From assembly GCF_003545805.1 (NCBI RefSeq), contig NZ_NMQR01000027.1:1-63748 (forward strand): a DNA stretch of 63,748 bases, written 5' to 3'. A model generated the notes under the pieces. The model was not told the DNA's origin, searched no databases, and worked only from the letters and a program-made list of their open reading frames with translations. The translations under genes were made by a program, and so were the position numbers. Of this stretch, positions 48,348 to 60,768 are shown one piece after another; position 1 is the stretch's first letter; the number at the start of each line of letters is the position of its first letter. This stretch comes from Photorhabdus sp. CRCIA-P01. GTDB taxonomy: Bacteria; Pseudomonadota; Gammaproteobacteria; Enterobacterales; Enterobacteriaceae.

Positions 48348-48474
48348 TATACCCGTTATCTTTCAAGTTGCCTCTTTGTTGGCTGCACTCACTCACCCCG
48401 GTCACATAGTTATCTATGCTCCCGGAGATTCGCGCCCTTGCCGTCGCGATGCAGCTTGAAATCCATAGGGTATA
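48348..48474 (-). repeat. ERIC element, copy 5
   Basis: 127-bp ERIC, same orientation as copy 4, directly upstream of the Crp/Fnr-type gene and so inside or next to its promoter region. Confidence 0.95.
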
Positions 48475-48602
48475 TATTTAAACATTTTAGATTTTTCCAT
48501 TTATTCTCCGTTAATTTCCCCACCAAAGTATTTATTGATAACAAATAATATATTTAATAAATTTTTCTCCACTATACACAAGGATAAATAGAATTTAATT
48601 TT

Positions 48603-49595
48603 TCACCATGGCAATCTCATTATTTCCTTTTCCAATCGTCTTTTCAATTCATTACCACAAAAGGAAGCATATAATGCATTTAAATTTGTTTCAATAAAAT
48701 CACTATATTGCCAACCAAAATATCGATTAATCCTCAAATATTCTTCACATAAGGTAATGTTTGCAACTGTCCGGGTATCTGTATTAATCCCAATATTTAC
48801 ACCAATCTCTTTTAAAAAATTAACTGGATGGTTTTCATAGATATCATAAATATCGCAAACAATATTACATGTCGGGCAAATTTCTAAATGTATATTTCTT
48901 TCTATAAGAAGATCAATAACATCTCGATCTTCAATACTTCTGACACCATGACCTATACGAGAAATATTTAATTTATTGATAGTCTCGCGTACACTTTCAG
49001 CCCCTTTCGCTTCTCCTGCATGCGCAATAACATTTCCACCATTTTCCAACACCATTCTAAACGCATTCAAATGTGCATTAAGTGGATATCTTGCCTCATC
49101 GGCAGCAAGATCGAGAGCAACAACACCGTAATTAGAATATTCATTGACAAGATATGCGGTTCTCAAACTTTGATCTTCTGAAAAATGCCGCAATGTACAT
49201 AATATTAAACCTGCTGCTATGCCATATTTGACTGAATAATTTTCCATTGACTCCAAAGCAATTTCTACAATATCGCGATCACTTAATCCTAAGCAAAGAT
49301 GAAGTAAAGGTGCAAATCTAATTTCAGCATAAATTACATTATCGCTTTTTAATTGTATGAAAAGATCTTCTACAGCATCAGCTATTACATCCCTTTTTTG
49401 TAATAAATCCAATGAAGGAGTAATTTTATTTAAAAAATCACCTAAATCATGGCATTTTTCAGGGGCAATATATTTTTCACAAAATGACTTCTGGGTAATA
49501 TCAGGAATAAATTTTTTAACGAAATGATAACTCAACCCACAATCAAGATGTGTATGTAACTCTACCTTTCTCAGTAAATCAGGATTAAAATTCAT
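48603..49595 (-). CDS. Adenosine-deaminase-like aminohydrolase
   Basis: 330 aa of the ADA/AMP deaminase family. Metal and catalytic motifs: VELHTHLD, HAGEA (catalytic Glu), RIGHG, and INTDTRT where ADA normally has TDDP. The zinc Asp is kept but the following Asp, which contacts the purine, is Thr. That could change the substrate, so adenosine should not be taken for granted. It follows a nucleoside hydrolase by 25 bases; together they would deaminate and cleave nucleosides. Confidence 0.87.
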   Translation of the reverse strand: MNFNPDLLRKVELHTHLDCGLSYHFVKKFIPDITQKSFCEKYIAPEKCHDLGDFLNKITPSLDLLQKRDVIADAVEDLFIQLKSDNVIYAEIRFAPLLHLCLGLSDRDIVEIALESMENYSVKYGIAAGLILCTLRHFSEDQSLRTAYLVNEYSNYGVVALDLAADEARYPLNAHLNAFRMVLENGGNVIAHAGEAKGAESVRETINKLNISRIGHGVRSIEDRDVIDLLIERNIHLEICPTCNIVCDIYDIYENHPVNFLKEIGVNIGINTDTRTVANITLCEEYLRINRYFGWQYSDFIETNLNALYASFCGNELKRRLEKEIMRLPW

Positions 49596-49620
49596 CTTTT
49601 ATCCTCCTATATAACTAAAA

Positions 49621-50550
49621 TTACGATAATAATGTCAATAGTTTATTCTTAAATACCTTACCCTTGATTTCAGTTACCACAGTCATATTATAGGGATGAT
49701 TGAGAAGATCGGTTGAATCAATAACTAAATGCCCATATGAACGTGAGCTTTGATATTCAACATAACCATACACCTCTAATTTATCCTCTATCATCTCATT
49801 CGGATATAAAGCAATAGCCATTGTTATAGGATCGGGCAGATCAAATCCCTTTCTATTCGTTCTTCCCTCATTGAATTCAATCAATGTTCTATTACAGCTC
49901 ACTGCAAATTGGCCAAGATCACCTAAAGAATTTAATTTATCCATATCGAATTCATCAATAAAAGCCTGTTCCATACCTAACTCCCACCCACAAAAGATAA
50001 GAGGCAATCCAGAATTCAATACGATATGTGCCGATTCAGCATCAGAATAGATATTGAATTCAGCTAATGGCGTAATATTACCTGGATTCAATCCAGAACC
50101 ACCCATAATATAAATCACTTTAATAAATTTATATAAATCTGGCTCTTTTAAGATAGCCATTGCGATATTTGTCAACGGCCCCAAAGTGATTATTTCTATC
50201 TCACCAGGAAATCTTTTCACGATATCAATAATTGCATCTACTGCATGTTTATCTTCTGCTATTAGCGAAGACTCTGGTAAATTCATATTACCCATACCAT
50301 CTTTTCCATGAATATGATATGAAGCATAGTGATCTCTAAATAATGGTTTACTCATCCCTTCATATACCGGAGGAATATATGTTCCTGCTTTTTCAATACT
50401 GACTAACGCATTTTTCCTGCACTGAGCAACAGCACAATTACCGGCAACAATAGTAATACCTTCAATAAAAACCGAGGGTTCACGGAGCGCCATCAGTAAT
50501 GCAACTGCATCATCGGAAGCCGTATCTGTATCAATAATGAAATGTCTCAT
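49621..50550 (-). CDS. Inosine-uridine-type nucleoside hydrolase
   Basis: 309 aa with the calcium-binding N-terminus IIDTDTASDDAVALL, the ribose-binding EFNIYSDAESAHIVL and the late Asp in DLPDPITMAIAL. It hydrolyses ribonucleosides to base and ribose. First gene of a two-gene salvage operon with the ADA-like gene. A perfect CRP site lies about 120 bases upstream. Confidence 0.92.
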   Translation of the reverse strand: MRHFIIDTDTASDDAVALLMALREPSVFIEGITIVAGNCAVAQCRKNALVSIEKAGTYIPPVYEGMSKPLFRDHYASYHIHGKDGMGNMNLPESSLIAEDKHAVDAIIDIVKRFPGEIEIITLGPLTNIAMAILKEPDLYKFIKVIYIMGGSGLNPGNITPLAEFNIYSDAESAHIVLNSGLPLIFCGWELGMEQAFIDEFDMDKLNSLGDLGQFAVSCNRTLIEFNEGRTNRKGFDLPDPITMAIALYPNEMIEDKLEVYGYVEYQSSRSYGHLVIDSTDLLNHPYNMTVVTEIKGKVFKNKLLTLLS

Positions 50551-50589
50551 AGCCTATTTCCCTTTATCATGTTCCTTACATTAGGCTAT
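50549..50589. repeat. Inverted repeat around the nucleoside hydrolase start
   Basis: ATAGCCTA (50549-50556) and TAGGCTAT (50582-50589), eight-base perfect stem. The loop holds the AAGGGAAA ribosome-binding site, so in RNA it could affect translation. Speculative. Confidence 0.35.
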
Positions 50590-50665
50590 AAGTTCCGCCA
50601 AAAAAAAGTCATATGACCTTTTTCCAGAATCAAGAAACAATGTGCACAGAGATAGATAACCAATA

Positions 50666-50681
50666 TGTGATCTACTTCACA
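50666..50681. promoter_or_regulatory. CRP (cAMP receptor) binding site
   Basis: TGTGA-TCTACT-TCACA: both half-sites match the consensus exactly. It lies about 120 bases before the nucleoside hydrolase start and points to catabolite control, as for nucleoside catabolism in E. coli. Confidence 0.85.
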
Positions 50682-51032
50682 ATACATCGTCAATAGATAA
50701 TTTGAATGAATACGTTCTAAATGGCATATGAACAAAATATTCGGAAAAAATAGCCAACTAAGATAGATAATTAAAATCATTTATTAAACTTATCTCTTTT
50801 AAGCCATATTTAAATATGAGTGGAACAATATATTTATATTGATAATATTTCTCCTGCATTTTATAACCAACCTAAATTCTCTCAAAAATTAGGCGATATA
50901 ACCCAACAACCGTAAAGAAAATGAAGGTAACAGAGATAGCATCATTTGCATAATTTCTGGAGCCGTCTCGAAAAAATTGACAAAAAACGCCATAATTTAC
51001 CTTAAAAAGCGCTTCCTTGACATATTTTCCAC

Positions 51033-51050
51033 ATTTTCTCCATTTTTTAG
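51033..51050 (+). promoter_or_regulatory. BaeR-box-like site upstream of mdtA
   Basis: The core TTTTCTCCAT is identical to the first part of the BaeR consensus; the 3' part fits poorly (about 13 of 18 in all). It is about 105 bases before mdtA, where BaeR activates the operon in E. coli. Confidence 0.6.
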
Positions 51051-51153
51051 CCTATCCTCACTGTCTAAACTAATAGCATGTGATTAAACCGATATTTCAG
51101 TCGGACATAATCAAGCAACACCTTGGCCTTGCGTTTGAGAGAATGTCGAAGAA

Positions 51154-52371
51154 ATGAATCAAAATAATAAACACCGTACCCTCCTTTTCCGTGTAGTTTT
51201 TCGTGTAGTACTGGCCGTTGTTGTCATTGCTGCCGCTATATTTTTCTGGTACCAACTTAAAACCCCTCAACAATCTAGCCCATCTGATCAATCCTCTGGT
51301 TTAAAACATTCCCATTTACCCCCGGTTCAGGTTGCCACGGTAAAAGAGCAGGCAGTCCCTCGCTTTCTGGCCGGGCTTGGCACCATTCAGGCCGCCAATA
51401 CCGCCACGGTAACCAGCCGGGTTGAAGGTCAGCTTATCGCTTTGCACTTTCAGGAAGGTCAACAAATTAAACAAGGGGATTTACTGGCGGAAATTGATCC
51501 ACGCCCTTTTCAGGTTCAACTCGCACAAGCCAAAGGCCAACTGGCTAAAGATGAAGCAATATTGGCGAATGCCCGTCAGGATCTCAATCGCTACCAGAAA
51601 TTGGCAAACACTCACCTAATTTCCCAACAAGAAATGGATAATCAACGTGCACTTGTCCGCCAACACGAAGCCAGTCTGAAAGTTGATCAAGCAGCAATTG
51701 ATAGTGCAAAACTTCAACTCACTTACAGCCATATTACGGCTCCCATTTCCGGTAAAGTGGGCTTGAAACAGATCGATGTAGGAAATTTTATTTCCAGTGG
51801 TAACAGCTCTCCTATTGTGGTTATTACCCAAACCGATCCGGTAGATGTGCTATTTTCACTCCCTGAAAACGATATTAATGCTGTTTTACAAGCTCAGAAA
51901 ACGAATCACGACGTCGTTGTTAGTGCCTGGGATCGCAATAACCAGCAACAACTTGCCGAAGGAAAACTGTTAAGCCTTGATAATCAAATTGATGCTACTA
52001 CCGGCACAATTAAGCTGAAAGCGCGTTTTTCCAATCAAAATAGCATCTTATTCCCAAATCAGTTTGTTAATGTCCGTATTAAAGTCGATACACTGGAAAA
52101 CGCAGTGGTGATCCCAAATGCTGCCCTGCAAATGGGTAATGAAGGGAATTTTGTCTGGATGTTAGGTAAAGAGAATAAAGTCAGCAAACATCTGGTCACA
52201 GTCAAATTGCAGGATACAAAACGCGTTGTTATCAGTACCGGCTTAGCCGCAGGTGATAAAGTGGTTACTGATGGTATTGATCGCCTGACAGATGGCGCTA
52301 AGGTGGATATTGTCACACCGATGGCAAATAAGCCTCAGCCACAAAAACATGATAAAACGGAGAATTCCTGA
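51154..52371 (+). CDS. mdtA: MdtA, membrane fusion protein of the MdtABC efflux pump
   Basis: 405 aa RND adaptor: N-terminal anchor (about 10-33), lipoyl halves ([36 protein letters not shown] is the first), hairpin and beta-barrel, with FSLPENDI. It bridges MdtBC and TolC. Start codon overlaps nothing upstream; its stop shares a base with the mdtB start. Likely induced by BaeSR under envelope stress. Confidence 0.96.
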   Translation: MNQNNKHRTLLFRVVFRVVLAVVVIAAAIFFWYQLKTPQQSSPSDQSSGLKHSHLPPVQVATVKEQAVPRFLAGLGTIQAANTATVTSRVEGQLIALHFQEGQQIKQGDLLAEIDPRPFQVQLAQAKGQLAKDEAILANARQDLNRYQKLANTHLISQQEMDNQRALVRQHEASLKVDQAAIDSAKLQLTYSHITAPISGKVGLKQIDVGNFISSGNSSPIVVITQTDPVDVLFSLPENDINAVLQAQKTNHDVVVSAWDRNNQQQLAEGKLLSLDNQIDATTGTIKLKARFSNQNSILFPNQFVNVRIKVDTLENAVVIPNAALQMGNEGNFVWMLGKENKVSKHLVTVKLQDTKRVVISTGLAAGDKVVTDGIDRLTDGAKVDIVTPMANKPQPQKHDKTENS

Positions 52372-55300
52372 TGCAGGTGAACTCCCCGATCCCAGGAGGC
52401 GGGCCATCACGCCTGTTCATTTTGCGACCTGTTGCCACCACGCTGTTTATGGCGGCAATCTTGCTGGCAGGTATTATCGGCTATCGCATGCTACCCGTGT
52501 CTGCATTACCGGAAGTGGACTATCCCACCATTCAGGTTGTCACACTCTACCCCGGTGCAAGCCCCGATGTGATGACTTCGGCAGTCACCGCACCACTGGA
52601 GCGCCAACTCGGACAGATGTCTGGCCTTAAACAGATGGCATCTCAAAGTTCCGGCGGGGCTTCCGTGATCACATTACAATTCCAGCTAACTTTACCGTTA
52701 GATGTCGCCGAGCAGGAAGTGCTGGCGGCTATCAATGCAGCCAGTAATTTACTGCCAAATGACCTGCCTTACCCTCCCATTTACAGCAAAGTTAACCCCG
52801 CTGATCCGCCTATTCTAATGCTGGCAGTCACCTCAGATGCAATGCCAATGACACAGATTCAAGATATGGTGGAAACTCGTATTGCACAGAAAATTTCACA
52901 AGTCAACGGTGTAGGATTGGTGACACTCGCCGGCGGCCAGCGACCAGCCGTCAGAGTGAAGTTAAACGCCCAAGCGGTCGCTGCACAGGGATTGGATAGC
53001 GAAACCATCCGCACCGCTATCAACAATGCTAACGTTAATTCCGCCAAAGGTAGCCTTGATGGTCCGACTCGCTCTGTCACGCTTTCAGCCAACGATCAAA
53101 TGAAGTCAGTAAATGATTACCGCAACTTGATCATTGCCTATAAAAATGGCTCACCAGTACGGTTACAAGATGTCGCAACCATTGAACAAGGCGCTGAAAA
53201 TACCAAACTAGGTGCATGGTCAAATACCAAGCAAGCGATTGTGATTAATATTCAGCGCCAGCCCGGTGCCAATGTGATTGAAACTACAGATAATATTCGT
53301 CGGATGTTGCCGGAACTTATCAGCAGCTTGCCAAAGTTTGTCGATATGAAAATCCTGACTGACCGCACGACAACCGTTCGTGCCTCAGTGAGAGATGTTC
53401 AGTTTGAGCTATTACTGGCAATAGCACTGGTTGTTATGGTGATTTACCTGTTTTTACGTAACGGTATCGCCACACTTATCCCCAGTATCGCCGTTCCTCT
53501 TTCCTTGATCGGTACATTCGCGGTGATGTATTTCTGCGGTTTCTCCGTCAATAATCTGACGCTAATGGCGCTCACCATTGCCACCGGTTTTGTCGTGGAC
53601 GATGCCATTGTGGTCATTGAAAATATCTCCCGTTATATAGAACAAGGCGAGAAACCGATGACAGCAGCATTGAAGGGCGCAGGTGAAATCGGTTTTACCA
53701 TTATCTCCCTGACTTTCTCTTTGATTGCGGTGCTGATCCCGCTGCTTTTCATGGGCGATATCGTTGGTCGCCTGTTTCGTGAGTTTGCAATCACCCTGGC
53801 CGTGGCAATCCTGATTTCAGCCATTGTCTCACTGACATTAACCCCCATGATGTGCGCTCGCATACTGAAACCGGAAGCACAGATAAAACACAACCGTTTT
53901 GAACAAGCTAGTGAACGCTTTCTTGAACAAATGATTGCCGGTTATGCCACATGGCTGAAAAGAGCACTGAACCACCCGTGGATCACCTTTAGCATCGCCC
54001 TAAGCACATTGGCGCTAACTGCTTTGCTCTATCTGATGATTCCAAAAGGATTTTTTCCATCGCAGGATAATGGGCTGATTCAGGGAACACTAGAAGCGCC
54101 ACAATCCATTTCCTTTGCTGCAATGGTGGATAAACAACAGCAAGTTTCATCCTTATTACTACAAGACCCGGCAGTAGAAAATATCACCACCTTTGTGGGC
54201 ATTGATGGCAGTAACCCAACATTGAATAACGGGCGACTGCAAATCACGCTTAAACCACTCAATCAGCGTGATGACAGAATTGTTGACATTATTCCGCGTT
54301 TGCAGGAAAAAGTTGCCGCTATACCCGGCATAAAGCTCTATCTGCAACCGATGCAGGATTTGACGATTGACACTCAAGTTACTCGTACCCAATACCAATT
54401 CACTTTGCAGGCAACCTCTCTGGATGAATTGAGTATCTGGGTGCCAAAATTGTTGACTGAACTAAAACAGAGAGCAGAACTAGTTGATATCAGCAGTGAT
54501 TGGCAAGATCAGGGGCTGATCGCCTACGTTAAAGTAGACCGAGACACTGCCAGCCGATTGGGTATCTCAATGGCCGCTATAGATAATGCACTCTACAACG
54601 CATTCGGCCAGCGGCTAATTTCAACCATTTATACCCAGGCTAATCAGTATCGGATCATCCTGGAACATGATGTGACATCGACTCCAGGGCTGGCAGCATT
54701 TGATAACATCCGCCTCAATGGCACTGACGGCAATATCGTACCTCTCAGAACTATTGCAACTATTGAACAAAGATTTGGCCCACTGGCAATCAATCATCTG
54801 GCTCAATTTCCCTCAGCCACATTTTCTTTCAACGTTGCCGAGGATGCTTCTCTCGAACAGGCGGTCAATGCTGTTAGTGATGCAGCACAATTGATCAAAA
54901 TGCCCAAAGACATCACCACTCAATTTCAGGGAGCAACGCTGGCATTTGAAAGCGCACTGGGCAACACATTGTGGTTAATCGCGGCTGCCATTATCGCTAT
55001 GTATATCGTACTAGGCATACTGTATGAAAGCTTCATTCATCCAGTGACAATCCTCTCCACATTGCCGACAGCGGGAGTGGGTGCACTACTGGCGCTAATG
55101 ATGGCGGGTCACGAACTGGATGTCATTGCAATCATTGGTATTATCTTGTTGATAGGTATTGTGAAAAAAAATGCCATCATGATGATCGATTTCGCGCTGG
55201 CGGCAGAACGTGAACAGGGATTATCGCCTTACGAAGCCATTTATCAAGCATGTTTATTGCGTTTCCGCCCGATCCTGATGACCACGATGGCAGCATTACT

Positions 55301-55502
55301 TGGAGCACTCCCCTTGATGCTCAGCACCGGTGTAGGCGCTGAATTACGTCGGCCTCTGGGTATCTGTATGGTCGGTGGATTGATTATGAGCCAGATCCTG
55401 ACGTTGTTTACTACCCCAGTGATCTATTTACTGTTTGACCGTCTGGCCCACTATCGCCGCCATCGCCAGCTCTCAGTTATTGATCATCAGGAGCCACGGT
55501 GA
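52371..55502 (+). CDS. mdtB: MdtB, RND efflux transporter subunit
   Basis: 1043 aa, 12 TM helices and two large periplasmic loops. The proton-relay aspartates are in [17 protein letters not shown] and the family block [21 protein letters not shown] is present. MdtB pairs with MdtC in a heterotrimer that exports bile salts, novobiocin and other drugs. Overlaps mdtC by four bases. Confidence 0.97.
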   Translation: MQVNSPIPGGGPSRLFILRPVATTLFMAAILLAGIIGYRMLPVSALPEVDYPTIQVVTLYPGASPDVMTSAVTAPLERQLGQMSGLKQMASQSSGGASVITLQFQLTLPLDVAEQEVLAAINAASNLLPNDLPYPPIYSKVNPADPPILMLAVTSDAMPMTQIQDMVETRIAQKISQVNGVGLVTLAGGQRPAVRVKLNAQAVAAQGLDSETIRTAINNANVNSAKGSLDGPTRSVTLSANDQMKSVNDYRNLIIAYKNGSPVRLQDVATIEQGAENTKLGAWSNTKQAIVINIQRQPGANVIETTDNIRRMLPELISSLPKFVDMKILTDRTTTVRASVRDVQFELLLAIALVVMVIYLFLRNGIATLIPSIAVPLSLIGTFAVMYFCGFSVNNLTLMALTIATGFVVDDAIVVIENISRYIEQGEKPMTAALKGAGEIGFTIISLTFSLIAVLIPLLFMGDIVGRLFREFAITLAVAILISAIVSLTLTPMMCARILKPEAQIKHNRFEQASERFLEQMIAGYATWLKRALNHPWITFSIALSTLALTALLYLMIPKGFFPSQDNGLIQGTLEAPQSISFAAMVDKQQQVSSLLLQDPAVENITTFVGIDGSNPTLNNGRLQITLKPLNQRDDRIVDIIPRLQEKVAAIPGIKLYLQPMQDLTIDTQVTRTQYQFTLQATSLDELSIWVPKLLTELKQRAELVDISSDWQDQGLIAYVKVDRDTASRLGISMAAIDNALYNAFGQRLISTIYTQANQYRIILEHDVTSTPGLAAFDNIRLNGTDGNIVPLRTIATIEQRFGPLAINHLAQFPSATFSFNVAEDASLEQAVNAVSDAAQLIKMPKDITTQFQGATLAFESALGNTLWLIAAAIIAMYIVLGILYESFIHPVTILSTLPTAGVGALLALMMAGHELDVIAIIGIILLIGIVKKNAIMMIDFALAAEREQGLSPYEAIYQACLLRFRPILMTTMAALLGALPLMLSTGVGAELRRPLGICMVGGLIMSQILTLFTTPVIYLLFDRLAHYRRHRQLSVIDHQEPR

Positions 55503-58500
55503 AATTTTTTGCCTTATTTATCCAACGCCCTGTTGCCACCACGCTATTGAGTTTAGCCATAACCCTATGCGGGGTATTGGGATTTACCTTGTTGCCAGTT
55601 GCTCCTTTACCACAAGTGGATTTTCCGGTGATCTCCGTTTACGCCTCATTACCGGGCGCTTCACCGGAGACAATGGCCTCATCTGTCGCGACCCCACTGG
55701 AGCATGCCTTAGGCCGAATTGCCGGAGTTAATGAAATGACATCCAGCAGCTCCCTTGGCAATACCGATATCACGCTTGAATTTGATCTCAATCGTGATAT
55801 TAACAGTGCCGCACGGGATGTACAGGCAGCATTGAATGCCGCTCAGAGTCTGCTACCTTCCGGTATGCCGAGCAAACCGCATTATTACAAAGTCAACCCG
55901 TCTGACGCCCCGATAATGATCCTTACATTGACTTCTGATACCTATAATCAGGGGCAGCTTTATGATTTTGCGTCTACTCAACTGGCTCAGAAAATTGCCC
56001 AAGTTGAAGGCGTCAGTGAAGTCTCTGTTGGCGGAAGTTCATTACCCGCAATCAGAGTTGAATTGAATCCCGGAGCTCTGTTTCATCAGGGAGTTTCGCT
56101 CGATGCGGTACGTAAAGCGATCAGCAATGCCAATGTTCGCCGTCCACAAGGATATGTGGATTCCGATCAGCAACACTGGCAAATTCAAACGAATGATGAG
56201 TTAAAAACAGCCGAAAGCTATCGCCCGATCATCGTTCACTACAACAACAATTCACCAGTGCGATTACAGGATGTCGCAAATGTAAAAGATTCTGTTCAGA
56301 ATGTCAGAGCAGCCGGAATGTCTGGCGGTAAACCAGCTATTTTGCTGATCATTCGCCGTGAAGCAGGCGCGAATATTATCGCCACAGTAAACCGTATCCG
56401 TGAACAATTACCTGCATTACGTGAATCTATTCCTGCCAGTATTCAACTTAAAGTTGCTCAAGACCGCACACCAACTATTCGTGCTTCATTAGTAGAAGTA
56501 GAACGAGCATTGGTGATTGCTATCGGTCTGGTCATTCTGGTGGTATTCCTGTTCTTGCGTTCTGGTCGCGCAACATTGATCCCTGCCATTGCCGTACCTG
56601 TTTCACTCATTGGCACATTTACCGCCATGTATCTGTGCGGTTTCAGTTTGAACAATCTTTCCTTAATGGCGCTGACGGTTGCCACAGGATTTGTGGTAGA
56701 TGATGCGATTGTGGTACTGGAGAATATTTCCCGCCACCTTGAAGCTGGCATAAAACCCATGCAAGCGGCACTACGAGGTGTCCGGGAAGTGGGTTTTACG
56801 GTCCTCTCGATGAGTATTTCGCTGGTAGCAGTCTTTATCCCACTGCTGCTCATGGATGGATTGGTTGGTCGGCTGTTCCGTGAATTCGCCATTACCCTAA
56901 CCACATCAATCGGCATCTCATTATTGGTTTCTCTAACGCTAACGCCAATGATGTGCGCTCATTTACTAAAATCTCAGCTTCCCAAAACACAGAAGAAAAT
57001 ACGAGGATTCGGTAAAGTTCTACTGAAAATTCAGCAAGTTTACGGACGCTCCCTGATGTGGGTTCTTAATCATAGCCGTTGGGTATTGTTAATTTTGGCT
57101 GGCATCATTGCCCTAAATGTTTGGCTCTATATCAATATCCCCAAAACTTTCTTCCCAGAGCAAGATACCGGGCGGTTGCTAGGGTTTGTTCGGGCAGATC
57201 AAAGTATCTCTTTCCAATCCATGCGTGAAAAAATGAAAAATTTCATGCAGACAATCAATGCAGATCCTACGGTAGACAATGTTATCGGTTTTACCGGTGG
57301 TGGGCGGGTAAATAATGGCTTTATGTTTATCTCCCTGAAACCATTGAAAGAGCGTTCAGAAAGCACTGAACAGGTTATTTCACGCCTGAGAACTAAACTT
57401 GCCAATGAACCGGGAGCAAATCTATTTCTTATTCCGGTACAAGATATTAGGGCTGGCGGTCGCCAGGCTAATGCCAGCTATCAATTCACATTGCTGGCAG
57501 ATGATCTGAATGATCTTCGCAAATGGGAGCCTGTTATCCGTAAGGCATTAGGGCAATTGCCGCAACTGACTGACGTGAATTCAGATAAAGAGGATAAAGG
57601 CGCTGAAATGGCAATAATCTATGACCGCGATACTATGTCTCGTCTGGGCATTAATGTCAGTGAAGCCAATAGCCTGCTGAATAATGCTTTTGGTCAACGA
57701 CAAATATCCACCATTTATCAACCACTTAATCAGTACAAGGTTGTGATGGAAGTTGCACCAGAATATACGCAGGATGTCAGCGCACTGGAAAAAATGTTTG
57801 TGATTAACAATCAAGGAAAAACCATTCCGCTCTCCTATTTTGCCCATTGGCAACCGGCTAACGCGCCGCTCAGCGTCAATCATCAAGGGCTTTCTGCTGC
57901 TTCAACCATTGCTTTCAACGTACCGGAAGGCTATACCCTCTCTGATGCTGTCAATGCGATTGAAAGAACCATGACTGAACTTGGTGTACCCTCAACGGTT
58001 CGAGGCACTTTTGCTGGTACCGCCCAGATTTTCCAGGAAACCCAGAAATCACAATTATTCTTGATTCTGGCCGCCATTATTACCGTCTATCTGGTGTTAG
58101 GGATATTGTATGAAAGTTATATTCATCCACTGACCATTCTTTCTACTCTGCCTTCGGCCGGTATTGGTGCCCTGCTGGCACTGGAACTGTTTGACACACC
58201 ATTCAGCCTGATAGCATTAATAGGCATCATGTTATTGATTGGTATCGTGAAAAAGAACGCCATTATTATGGTGGATTTTGCCATTGAAGCTCAACGTAAC
58301 GGTAATATCCGCGCCCGTGATGCGATATTCCAAGCTAGCCTGTTACGTTTCCGTCCGATTCTGATGACCACACTGGCCGCCTTGTTTGGTGCCCTGCCAC
58401 TGGTGTTGAGTAGTGGCGACGGTGCGGAATTACGCCAACCCTTAGGAATAACCATTGTGGGTGGTTTGGTCATGAGCCAGCTTTTGACGCTATATACCAC

Positions 58501-58585
58501 ACCGGTTGTCTATCTCTGTTTTGATCGATTAAGGGAAAAGTGGCAACAACGGCGTACTACCAGACAAATTATGGAGCAATCATGA
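55499..58585 (+). CDS. mdtC: MdtC, RND efflux transporter subunit
   Basis: 1028 aa RND subunit, related to MdtB throughout (N-terminus [62 protein letters not shown]). Completes the MdtBC pump. In E. coli mdtD follows; here the stop overlaps the baeS start directly, so mdtD is absent. Confidence 0.97.
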   Translation: MKFFALFIQRPVATTLLSLAITLCGVLGFTLLPVAPLPQVDFPVISVYASLPGASPETMASSVATPLEHALGRIAGVNEMTSSSSLGNTDITLEFDLNRDINSAARDVQAALNAAQSLLPSGMPSKPHYYKVNPSDAPIMILTLTSDTYNQGQLYDFASTQLAQKIAQVEGVSEVSVGGSSLPAIRVELNPGALFHQGVSLDAVRKAISNANVRRPQGYVDSDQQHWQIQTNDELKTAESYRPIIVHYNNNSPVRLQDVANVKDSVQNVRAAGMSGGKPAILLIIRREAGANIIATVNRIREQLPALRESIPASIQLKVAQDRTPTIRASLVEVERALVIAIGLVILVVFLFLRSGRATLIPAIAVPVSLIGTFTAMYLCGFSLNNLSLMALTVATGFVVDDAIVVLENISRHLEAGIKPMQAALRGVREVGFTVLSMSISLVAVFIPLLLMDGLVGRLFREFAITLTTSIGISLLVSLTLTPMMCAHLLKSQLPKTQKKIRGFGKVLLKIQQVYGRSLMWVLNHSRWVLLILAGIIALNVWLYINIPKTFFPEQDTGRLLGFVRADQSISFQSMREKMKNFMQTINADPTVDNVIGFTGGGRVNNGFMFISLKPLKERSESTEQVISRLRTKLANEPGANLFLIPVQDIRAGGRQANASYQFTLLADDLNDLRKWEPVIRKALGQLPQLTDVNSDKEDKGAEMAIIYDRDTMSRLGINVSEANSLLNNAFGQRQISTIYQPLNQYKVVMEVAPEYTQDVSALEKMFVINNQGKTIPLSYFAHWQPANAPLSVNHQGLSAASTIAFNVPEGYTLSDAVNAIERTMTELGVPSTVRGTFAGTAQIFQETQKSQLFLILAAIITVYLVLGILYESYIHPLTILSTLPSAGIGALLALELFDTPFSLIALIGIMLLIGIVKKNAIIMVDFAIEAQRNGNIRARDAIFQASLLRFRPILMTTLAALFGALPLVLSSGDGAELRQPLGITIVGGLVMSQLLTLYTTPVVYLCFDRLREKWQQRRTTRQIMEQS

Positions 58586-59970
58586 AACTCGGCATCAGTG
58601 GTAAACTGTTTATGGCCATTTTCGCCACTTGCATGCTAGTACTCATCACCATGCACTGGGGCGTAAGAAGCAGCTTCCAGCATGGTTTTATTGGTTATAT
58701 AAAACAAAATATCCAGTTACGTACAGCCATGTTAGCCGAAGCACTGGCTGAGCAATATCAACAATATGGCAGCTGGAAATTCTTAAAGAGGAATGACCGG
58801 GCAATTTTTCAAATCATTCGCTCCATTGAACAAACCAGTGAAAGCCGCCAGGGTCCACCGCCTCGCGGTTGGCGAACTCAATTTTGGGTGGTGGACAGTA
58901 ATATGAAACTACTGGTTGGTCATGAAGGCAAAATCCCGGCAGAGACTTATCGCAAACCGATCATCTATCATCATCAAGTCGTTGGCTGGGTCATTGTCAG
59001 TACATCAGATAAAATTACCCGTCAAGCTGATATCAGTTTTGATCGCCAACAACAACTGACAAGCTGGATAATTGCCGGTTTATCCACCTTGCTGGCAATT
59101 ATAGCCACGCTATTATTATCCCGCGGTATGTTAAAACCCGTTAAACGTTTGGTTGAAGGAACGCATAAATTGGCAGCCGGTGATTTCAGTGCCCGAGTCA
59201 TACCATCAAGTAAAGATGAAATTGGTCAGCTTGCCCACAATTTTAACCAACTCGCCAGTACCTTGGAAAAAAACGAGCAGATGCGTCGCGATTATATGGC
59301 AGATATTTCTCATGAACTACGCACTCCCCTTTCTATATTGCGTGGCGAATTGGAAGCGTTACAGGATGGTGTTCACAAACCAACTCCAGAAATACTCAAC
59401 TCGTTATTGGCTGAAATTACCACATTGACCAAACTGGTTGATGATCTACACCAGCTATCTCTATCCGATCGCGGGGCGCTGGCATACCGGAAAGAATTTA
59501 TCAACATCAGTGAGTTAATTCAGGTTGCTATCGCATCTTATCGTGGACGTTTCCTTGATAAACAAATCCAAATGGATGTTAAACTTCCTGAAATTATTAT
59601 GGTGTTTGCTGACCCAAGCAGATTGACTCAGCTATTTCATAATTTACTGGAAAATAGTCTTCGCTATACCGCTGATAATGGAAAATTGATCATTAAAGGT
59701 TATTCTGACGATAACCACTTCATTCTGAATTGGGAGGACAGCAAACCCGACTTGTCACCAGAGCAATGCCAACGGGTTTTTGAACGATTCTACCGCAGTG
59801 AATCCTCACGAAACCGTGCCAGTGGTGGATCAGGACTTGGGTTAGCTATTTGCTATAACATCGTTGAAGCACATAACGGTACGATCCATGCCAAACCCTC
59901 ACCTTTAGGTGGCTTGAGAATTATCGTAGAATTGCCGCTAACTGAATCCCTTGACGGCGAAACGTTATGA
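58582..59970 (+). CDS. baeS: Envelope-stress sensor histidine kinase BaeS
   Basis: 462 aa from the ATG overlapping the mdtC stop. Two TM segments (about 9-28 and 160-182) enclose a periplasmic sensor domain; then HAMP, HisKA with phospho-His in [12 protein letters not shown]-box LLENSLRYT and G-box [11 protein letters not shown]. It senses envelope damage and phosphorylates BaeR. Four-base overlap with baeR. Confidence 0.96.
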   Translation: MKLGISGKLFMAIFATCMLVLITMHWGVRSSFQHGFIGYIKQNIQLRTAMLAEALAEQYQQYGSWKFLKRNDRAIFQIIRSIEQTSESRQGPPPRGWRTQFWVVDSNMKLLVGHEGKIPAETYRKPIIYHHQVVGWVIVSTSDKITRQADISFDRQQQLTSWIIAGLSTLLAIIATLLLSRGMLKPVKRLVEGTHKLAAGDFSARVIPSSKDEIGQLAHNFNQLASTLEKNEQMRRDYMADISHELRTPLSILRGELEALQDGVHKPTPEILNSLLAEITTLTKLVDDLHQLSLSDRGALAYRKEFINISELIQVAIASYRGRFLDKQIQMDVKLPEIIMVFADPSRLTQLFHNLLENSLRYTADNGKLIIKGYSDDNHFILNWEDSKPDLSPEQCQRVFERFYRSESSRNRASGGSGLGLAICYNIVEAHNGTIHAKPSPLGGLRIIVELPLTESLDGETL

Positions 59971-60671
59971 GTACAGAATTTGAACATTATACTGTTTTGA
60001 TTGTTGAAGATGAGCCAAAGCTTGGACAGTTGCTGGTGGATTACTTACAGGCGGCTGATTACCAAACCCAGTGGCTACTGCGAGGTGATGAAGCTGTTTC
60101 CCATGTACAGCAACACAATCCAGATATTATTTTGCTGGATTTGATGCTTCCAGGCTGTGATGGCATCTCTATCTGTCGGGAAATTCGCCGCTTCTCTGAC
60201 GTACCGATTATTATGGTCACCGCCAAAACGGAAGAAATTGACCGTTTACTTGGATTGGAAATCGGGGCAGATGATTATATTTGTAAACCTTACAGCCCAC
60301 GTGAAATTGTCGCGCGAGTTAAAACAATTCTTCGTCGCTGTTACCGACCACAAGATATTGTCAAGCAAAGCGATCTACAAATTGACGAAGCCTGTTTCCA
60401 AGCGCGTTACCGCAATAAAATACTGGATTTGACCCCGGTTGAATTCCGGTTATTAAAAACGATGGCAAGTCGCCCAGGGCAAGTATTTTCCCGCGATAAT
60501 TTACTGAATAATCTATATGACGATCACCGAATCGTGACAGACCGTACCATTGATAGCCACATTAAAAATTTACGCCGTAAACTGGAACAATTGGATGACA
60601 GTAAAACATTCATTCGTTCTATTTATGGACTTGGTTACCGATGGGAAGCGGATATATGCCGTTTGTTATAA
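59967..60671 (+). CDS. baeR: Response regulator BaeR
   Basis: 234 aa OmpR-type regulator: receiver with phospho-Asp in [10 protein letters not shown], Thr in MVTAKTEE and Lys in CKPYSP; C-terminal winged helix ([22 protein letters not shown] ... [14 protein letters not shown]). It activates mdtABC and other envelope genes. Last gene of the mdtABC-baeSR operon. Confidence 0.97.
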   Translation: MSTEFEHYTVLIVEDEPKLGQLLVDYLQAADYQTQWLLRGDEAVSHVQQHNPDIILLDLMLPGCDGISICREIRRFSDVPIIMVTAKTEEIDRLLGLEIGADDYICKPYSPREIVARVKTILRRCYRPQDIVKQSDLQIDEACFQARYRNKILDLTPVEFRLLKTMASRPGQVFSRDNLLNNLYDDHRIVTDRTIDSHIKNLRRKLEQLDDSKTFIRSIYGLGYRWEADICRLL

Positions 60672-60768
60672 CTGTCACACTTTAACTGAATTAAATTTCT
60701 TTCAACCTTTCACCGGTCAGAAATTCAGCTATATTAAAAATACTTACCTTTAATTGGAGGAATTTCTT

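Larger units (their letters stand above)
50590..51153. other. Divergent promoter region, nucleoside operon and mdtABC
   Basis: About 560 bases with no supported gene. It contains a CRP site (50666-50681) for the left operon and a BaeR-box-like sequence (51033-51050) for mdtA. A 10-bp palindrome GTCATATGAC lies at 50608-50617. Confidence 0.6.

Noticed and set aside
48603-50550. Nucleoside hydrolase and ADA-like gene as part of a nucleoside-antibiotic cluster with the AroA pair
   Set aside because: They form a separate operon with a perfect CRP site, separated by a regulator and two ERICs; salvage is the simpler reading.
50586-50780. 64-aa frame upstream of the nucleoside hydrolase
   Set aside because: It runs across the CRP site and promoter region, and has no recognisable domain.
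56458-56916. 152-aa frame antisense to mdtC
   Set aside because: Shadow of a well conserved RND gene; low-complexity composition.
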